Assembly (NCBI GenBank): GCA_947652115.1
Contig: OX393564.1
Span: forward strand, 16,015,824-16,079,823
Length of the DNA stretch: 64,000 nucleotides
Source of the DNA: Blastomussa wellsi
Lineage: Eukaryota; Cnidaria; Anthozoa; Scleractinia; Plerogyridae
Reading direction: 5' to 3'
The position numbers and the translations under genes are program-made. Positions 58,537 through 64,000 of this stretch are shown piece by piece (position 1 is the first letter of the stretch; every line of letters starts with the position of its first letter). Under the pieces are notes generated by a model, which did not search any database, was not told where the DNA came from, and saw only the letters and a program-made list of their open reading frames with translations.

Positions 58537-61055
58537 TCAGTCATCATCATCGTCATCATCATCATCATCATCGTCATCATCATCCTCATCGTCGTCATCA
58601 TCATCATCGTCATCATCATCTTCATCCTCGTCGTTGGCATCCTCCTCTTCCTCCTCGTCTTCTTCTTCCTCCTCCTCCTCTTCCTCCTCCTCCTCCTCCT
58701 CCTCCTCTTCTTCTTCTTCCTCCTCCTCCTCCTCCTCCTCCTCTTCTTCTTCTTCTTCTTCTTCTTCTTCTTCTTCTTCTTCTTCTTCTTCTTCTTCTTC
58801 TTCTTCTTCTTCTTCTTCTTCTTCTTCTTCTTCTTCTTCTTCTTCTTCTTCTTCTTCTTCTTCCTCCTCCTCCTCCTCTTCTTCTTCTTCCTCCTCGTCT
58901 TCCTCTCCGCTATCCTCTTCTCCACTTTCTTCTTCTCCACTTTCTTCTTCTCCACTTTCTTCTTCCCCACTTTCTTCCACCCCACTCTCTTCTTCCCCAC
59001 TTTCTTCCACCCCACTCTCTTCTTCCCCACTATCTTCTACTCCACTTTCTTCCCCACTATCTTCAGATGATTCTGATAAATAAACAATTACATGTCATGT
59101 TATTGCTAAAACTTGCTAAAATGATCCACCGTAAGGCGACGGATACATTTACCTATAATGCTTTGTGCGCAAAAACCCTAAACGACAGAAACCATAAAGA
59201 AAAGTTGCAAGTCATTCAATTCGGCAAGAGCAATGTTGTTACTACAGGGACGACTTTCATGAAACCATACCGTTCTATACGCCAAGTGTGCTTTGTTTGG
59301 TTCGCATGGTATTGTGGTGAAATGTACAGCCGCCATCCTTTTTTCTTACGGTGGATTCTGGAGGCATGTTACCGAGCCAAGTGTCGGAATAAAGTAATAA
59401 TAATAACTAATTATTATAGAACATTTTAATGAACACCGCCGCACCATGGATAAGCCTAAAACCAAATCTAACCCTACTGCAGTCGCAGAACATTTTCTCT
59501 TCTCTCGTAACCACACCGCTAGAGACATGCAACTCATCCACAACGAAAAATATCTTTATAGACTCAATATGTAAAGCCAGAGAAGCCCTTTTTAAAAGCA
59601 AAATCATTGACCCCGAAGGTTTTAACATCCGTGAAGAAACATATACTAATTTTAGTGAATTTTATTTTGCTATTGCAGCATTTCTAATATAATTTCTGTT
59701 TGAAGCCTGGTTTCAAATTAAAAAAAATAAATCAAATCGTCTTTGTTTAACCAGAAGAAATTCCCTAACAAGAACAACAACAAACTCAACCCAAATATGA
59801 AGCCGGGTCTGGGAATCGAACCCGGGCCACATTGGTGGAGGTGCTTGAGCGCTCACACCACTGCGCCATTCCCCTCCCTACCAGCCGAACATAGAACACC
59901 AAATTTAAAGTCATTCTACGTTGTATCGATCTCTCATTATTTTTTTTTAATTTCGAACAAAAGTATATCTCAAAGATACAATGGTCATTAATTGTGTACA
60001 TATAGGCGTACGGGAACCTTCGGAAATGGGGTGATGTGACCTCGCTGCCCAAAAAAAATGACACAATGCATTAAAATACAAGACGTTCACAGCTTAAAGT
60101 GAAGAGCGATGATTAGAGTAACATGGAGTGACCGCCAACAAAGAGACGCCGCCAGTGTGCGGTTTTCATTCACTGGCACGATGAAAACGAAATAATTTCG
60201 AGGATGTTGGCTTATCGTGTCCACCTTAAATTGAAAGCATTTAAAGGGAAAGGAAGAAAATTAAGAAAGCTACTACTTTGACCAAAGAAGTTCAATGCTC
60301 TTATACTATATCGCGCTTTTTGCACTCGCAGAAAGCATAAACAGTACAGGTATTGATCCGTGCAAATTTATATGTGACGTCATTTGAATTGGGTATCCGT
60401 TCCCCATTTTCCTCCTCTATAATATGTTAACTATCATGTTTCAAGGATCAGTGTGGGCCCAGAACGTCCTCGACGTCAATTTACGTACAACGTAGTCATC
60501 GGAGCTGTCTTTAAGCTTTTAATGAGGTATAAAAAATTAATGAATAACTGAATGTTTTGCGAAGTATATTTTTGGTCTCATATGGCGAAGTATATTTTTG
60601 GTCTCTTATTTGGTCTCATATGGCTTCGCAGTGTACAGAAAGAAGGCACTGATTAGATTACAGAAATATAAAAGAAAAACGTTTTACTACATTCAAACAA
60701 GGATAACACACTATATCGAAATTTCAGTTAGATTTAAAATTTATCTAAACAGTTCTTGATCTTCAATATACGGGAAATAAACAAATTTCTCAAGTCTTTT
60801 TTTAAAATCAGTTTTACTTTGATCATCCATTATATGGTACCGCCTTGTTCATAAACAAGTTGTGCCATCAAGTGATCACTAGCACTATATTTCTAAAGAT
60901 TTTTTGAGTTAAATATTGATTAAAAATGATAACAACACATAAACATTTGTAACATTAATTTAAATCTTACCTTCTCCCATAGGCATAGGGGCAACCGAAA
61001 GATTTCCCACTAAAGCGACAAGGCAAAGAAAAATTTTCAACATTTTCGAATTCAT
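58537..61055 (-). CDS. Secreted Glu/Asp-rich protein, paralogue 3 (two coding exons)
   Basis: Coding exons are 60971-61055 and 58537-59072, giving 206 residues. Exon 1 (85 nt) encodes a basic start, a hydrophobic core (FLCLVALVGNLSV) and a mature start APMPMGE, ending in phase 1 at a GTAAG donor. A second ATG four codons in (61043) could also serve. Exon 2 follows a TTATCAG acceptor, joins in phase and begins ESSEDSGEESGVED. It then runs through ESGEE/ESGVE repeats, about 80 nearly uninterrupted Glu, a short DANDEDE spacer and a poly-Asp end before TGA. About 40 consecutive Glu codons are pure GAA. Among the four paralogues the signal region is closest to paralogue 1 (both have LCLVAL). A polyanionic secreted product is clear from the frame; its function is inferred. 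Confidence 0.78.
58541..58912. repeat. Polypyrimidine/polypurine trinucleotide tract within paralogue 3
   Basis: (TCA)n, (TCC)n and (TTC)n blocks lie end to end, including about 120 bases of pure TTC at 58743-58862. The coding (minus) strand is nearly all purine. The tract encodes the poly-Glu and poly-Asp parts of paralogue 3 and is an obvious site for length change and for assembly error. Confidence 0.9.
59745..59877 (-). repeat. tRNA-derived SINE, in intron of acidic paralogue 3
   Basis: On the minus strand: GGGGAATGGCGCAGTGGTG (A box), GGGTTCGATTCCC (B box) and a body starting GACCCGGCTTCATATTTGGG followed by TTGAGTTTGTTGTTG. The same body type without the tRNA head occurs at 63530-63700. 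Confidence 0.7.
60557..60625. repeat. Short tandem duplication
   Basis: GCGAAGTATATTTTTGGTCT followed by CATATGG occurs twice in about 65 bp, with a third partial GGTCTCATATGGC. Confidence 0.7.
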
Positions 61056-61124
61056 CTTCGTAAACTCTTTCGTTCCTTCTTGGCGTTTCAGCAGCACAGT
61101 GATGTCGTGCACACCAACCGGAGC

Positions 61125-61132
61125 AATTTATA
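61125..61132 (-). promoter_or_regulatory. TATA box, acidic paralogue 3
   Basis: TATAAATT on the minus strand, 70-77 bp before the ATG at 61055. A GATTGG motif (inverted CCAAT) sits immediately upstream. Confidence 0.5.
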
Positions 61133-62679
61133 ACCAATCGGATATCACAATCCAGAATATAATATTGTTCGCGGGTTCTAATATCGGTTGGTAAGAAAAT
61201 AAAATCCATAACAACACGATAAACACTCATGATCTCAGCGTGCGATATTAGAAAAAATGCTTAGTCATTATCACATATAATTGTGTCAGGAAGCCGGTGC
61301 CGAAGTTAAAAGACCACAAGAAAGGACCACGAGAGATCTAGAATGCCGTCTTTTTTATAATTGAGGATATATTTAGGCTGTTGTTGACATAAAGGCAATC
61401 AAACTTTAAAGCAAGCAAAGTAATTAATCAGTATTTCGCATTACATTGCTCTTATCTGTTAAACAAACATAATAGCACAAACACATTAAAACTAACAGTC
61501 GAAATATTATAAGTAGTATACACACTTAAAATGAAAATTACACACTTATTTTATGACTTAGATTGCTTGTACTGAATCAACTATAAAACCAAGCATGCAG
61601 TCTAAATAATGGATATAAGTAGAATCGGCACGATAGAAATTGGATGGCAATTATTAATGTTACTACTTTTACATATACAATAATCTTGCTAGAACAGGGA
61701 TTATAGAAACTTTTATTTTACCGTTCGTAGTCAATGATGAGAGAAATTGAAATCAGACCGTTAGTGAAGTGCTTCTGGCTATTCATGACCATGATTCTAG
61801 AATCAACTTAACTACAAACAAACAACACTTGTAAATGTCGAAATAAACAATAACTTACGTAGTGTGGAACAGAATGGTTGAATTTTGCAACCTTTCCCAA
61901 CTGTCCCTTTCGGGATTTCACTACTTTTGGGTTACTGAAACAAATGTCATATGTCTTAATAAAACTTCGGCAACGTTTTCAGATTTCCTTTACACCAATA
62001 TATGAATCAAAATTATCAAAGAATAAAACTTTTTCAAACATTTACATGGTCTCGAAAAAGAGCTATACATGTATACGCCTCTCGGTGACGAGGGTCGCCT
62101 AAAATATATTTTTGTAGAGAGTACGTTGCATCCGTTTGATCGGGACATGTTATTTTTCTTTCATTTCAGAGACGTGTGTTGAAAGCCTATTGGCAATTTA
62201 TTTACACCTTTCTTTCAGTGTTTGCAAGGCTTCCTTGGCTCTAGAAATGTATGAAGCCGTCTTTAGTAATGTACAAAGTTTCCTTCAAATCAAAGGAAGC
62301 CTTGAAATAATAGCTTACCACGGTGGAAAATCACCAAAGATGTAACAATAAACAGAAGAGAAACAAGGATTGCTTTGGATTAGGAAGATTGACAAGAATT
62401 GTTATTGACAAACATGAAAAATTTGGGCTAATTTCGGTGTTTAGCAGCTATCTTGAAATTATGTCGTGTGTTTAGGAAATATTATCTGCAATGCCATTAT
62501 TATGAATTTATCCATTAATTCTGGGCGCGGGATGTATTTGGCTGATAACATAATGTGAATGAAGTGGAATTCACAAACATTCTTGTTTCTAATTATTGGG
62601 TATACCATGGATAGGTGGTATATTGGCTTGATTTTCAAGTTTTGAAAACTGCACCGACTCATTTCTCAAATGATTAATA
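61133..62679. other. Upstream region of acidic paralogue 3, nothing else supported
   Basis: AT-rich with short frames only. No further family start exon is found up to the right edge. Confidence 0.4.
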
Positions 62680-63045
62680 GGGACTTTCAAGACCACGTCG
62701 GCGACGCCAACGACAACGTCTACAAAAAAAATGAATGTAAATTTTGCGTAAGAATCTCGCACCTATCAGAATTTGTCTAGTGTGATTATCAGTATCAGCG
62801 CTAATTTTTACTTGGATTTTTCAGCGCTTATTTAATTCAAACGAGAAACATAAAAAACTCGCCGTTGCGGTTCACGTTCTCAACACAACTCAGAATTTAG
62901 TCATTTCACGTCGTTATTTTGCAAAGGACGACTAAGAAATGAACAAAGATGGATAACGCACGTGCAGGACTATTGTTCTGCTCATTAAATCTTTTGTTTG
63001 GCGACGTCCTCATTGACGTCGCCGTCGTGGTTTCGTAAAGTCCCT
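62680..63045. mobile_element. MITE, 366 bp, inverted-repeat ends
   Basis: AGGGACTTTCAAGACCACG at the left pairs with the right end, whose inverse reads AGGGACTTTACGAAACCACG. Both arms continue into GTCGGCGACG / GACGGCGACG and CAACGTC / GGACGTC. The middle is AT-rich and non-coding. Confidence 0.7.
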
Positions 63046-63529
63046 ACTTACTTTTACGTGACGCCATCAAATTCTAAAATCCAAAACCAAAGAGTTACCA
63101 AATTATTTTATCCTCCTCAGGCATAACAGGTGCTAAATTTATATCCCCGACCCCTCCCCTTGCCACGTCCCTCTACGCACTAAGTTGTTGGGCCTACAAG
63201 TGCATAATAGTATTGCGTTCGAAGAGTCTAAAAACGTAAATGCAAGCAATAGCAACAACCCTCGCCCTCGAATAAAGCAGAAAAACATATATAATAAAAC
63301 AGATAACCTTTTAAATGTATTCTATATTGCCAGAGGTTAGGGTTTGGTATTCTTTTTAGTCTACAGTAAGCCAGACTACATGACATCTAAAACTACATTA
63401 TTGTTTTGGTGAATAAAAATTTATCGTAACCTGCTTCCAGATTTTGTTTTTATGCAAATCATGTCAGACAGATATCCCCCATTGAAGGGCCCGGCGTTCA
63501 CCAATATTCGTTGCGCTAGCTAGATGATT

Positions 63530-63700
63530 CTGTGGACTTTAGACCCGGTGTGGGTTTGTTGTTGGTTCCCTCCTCGCTCCAATTGTTTTTCTTCGGATTC
63601 TCCGGTTTTCCTTCCTCCTCAAAAGGCGCAACACTTCTAAATTCCCATTCGACCTGGTTAGAGGACCCGCATGAAAACAAGCTGCTGAGGCTAAAGGGCT
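63530..63700 (+). repeat. SINE body fragment without tRNA head
   Basis: GGTTTGTTGTTGGTTCCCTC, TTCTTCGGATTCTCCGGTTT and CCTCCTCAAAAG follow one another, the same body type as the SINE at 59745-59877. The promoter-bearing head is missing. Confidence 0.45.
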
Positions 63701-63766
63701 TACTTTCTAAATATTATTATTTCCTTCTTTTTAATATCTTCTTTTCAATTTTATTTTTTAAGCTCC

Positions 63767-64000
63767 AGCGGCAAAAAGCTCCAGCGCGGCACGAAGGGCC
63801 ACCAAGCGGAGCCCCATACTCATATGGAAAGAAAACGAAACCCATGAGTTGATTTTCTCATGGTTATCATGGCTAGCGGTATTGCCTGTGGACGCGTACG
63901 CACGACAACGGCGACGACGACGACGACGGAGTCGCGTAACATGGTGGCCATAAATAGCCATGCCTTGTCAACACCTTGTCAGCCTTATCAGCTTACATCT
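63767..64000 (+). repeat. Dispersed repeat copy (pair with 7091-7330), cut by the window edge
   Basis: AAGCTCCAGCG, AAGGGCC, AAGCGGAGCCCCATACTCAT, a (GAC)n-like CpG stretch and GGTGGCCATA parallel the copy at 7091-7330. Confidence 0.5.

Noticed and set aside
58513..59083. Poly-Phe, poly-Ser and poly-Lys/Arg frames
   Set aside because: Shadow frames of the same trinucleotide tract that encodes the acidic exon of paralogue 3.
59800..59877. Functional tRNA gene on the minus strand
   Set aside because: Boxes match, but it runs straight into a SINE body and the anticodon arm is poor.
60967..61230. 87-codon minus-strand frame covering the start exon of paralogue 3
   Set aside because: It is in a different frame from the signal-peptide exon and shows no signal or family motif.
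62136..62345. 69-codon frame as a secreted peptide
   Set aside because: The hydrophobic stretch is not at the start, and the inverted CTTCCTT/AAGGAAG text suggests repeat origin.

Overview
This is repeat-laden, AT-rich eukaryotic nuclear DNA, most likely from an anthozoan cnidarian and probably a stony coral. The signs are tRNA-derived SINEs of types I associate with cnidarians, a Penelope-like retroelement with a hammerhead ribozyme, many small foldback elements, spliced genes with GT..AG introns, and genes for very acidic secreted proteins. There are no operons, rRNA genes or CRISPR arrays. The species call is an inference from recognised patterns, not from a database search.

The host genes I can support are four paralogues, all on the minus strand, spread as an array across the window. 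Each begins with an 82-85 nt coding exon that encodes a signal peptide and a short mature start with an x-P-x-P motif. Each of these exons ends in phase 1 at a clean GT donor. Three of them connect in phase to an acidic exon built from Glu/Asp/Ser-Gly-Glu repeats: start exon 36570-36489 with acidic exon 31699-30990 (plus a 57-nt middle exon), 52878-52797 with 51646-51318, and 61055-60971 with 59072-58537. The fourth start exon (670-586) lies at the left edge and its acidic exon must fall outside the window. The predicted products are small secreted polyanions rich in S-x-E sites. I infer an extracellular or mineral-matrix role.

Most of the rest is mobile DNA. 3.1-6.9 kb holds a decayed Ty3/gypsy element (plus strand) with one good LTR. 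7.7-10.05 kb is a 2.3-kb inverted-repeat structure. 14.7-15.3 kb is a (GGT)n/(ACC)n inverted microsatellite. 15.4-17.3 kb is a frameshifted virus-like or Polinton-like fragment with a packaging-type P-loop ATPase. 19.5-22.8 kb has large palindromes. 25.4-25.7 kb is a LINE tail and 29.4-29.7 kb a Merlin-like transposase remnant. 41.9-44.7 kb is a scrap zone with a RecQ-like helicase exon, a SINE, a Penelope-like element with its hammerhead and a tyrosine-recombinase fragment. 45.6-50.0 kb is a young but disabled Ty3/gypsy element with 151-bp LTRs and a 5-bp target duplication.

The acidic genes do not form an operon. They look like a tandem family pulled apart by transposon insertion, with 5' ends about 36, 16 and 8 kb apart. 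Similar exon phases, signal peptides and (in three) an A/T-rich TATA-like box 57-77 bp before the ATG suggest common descent and perhaps common expression.
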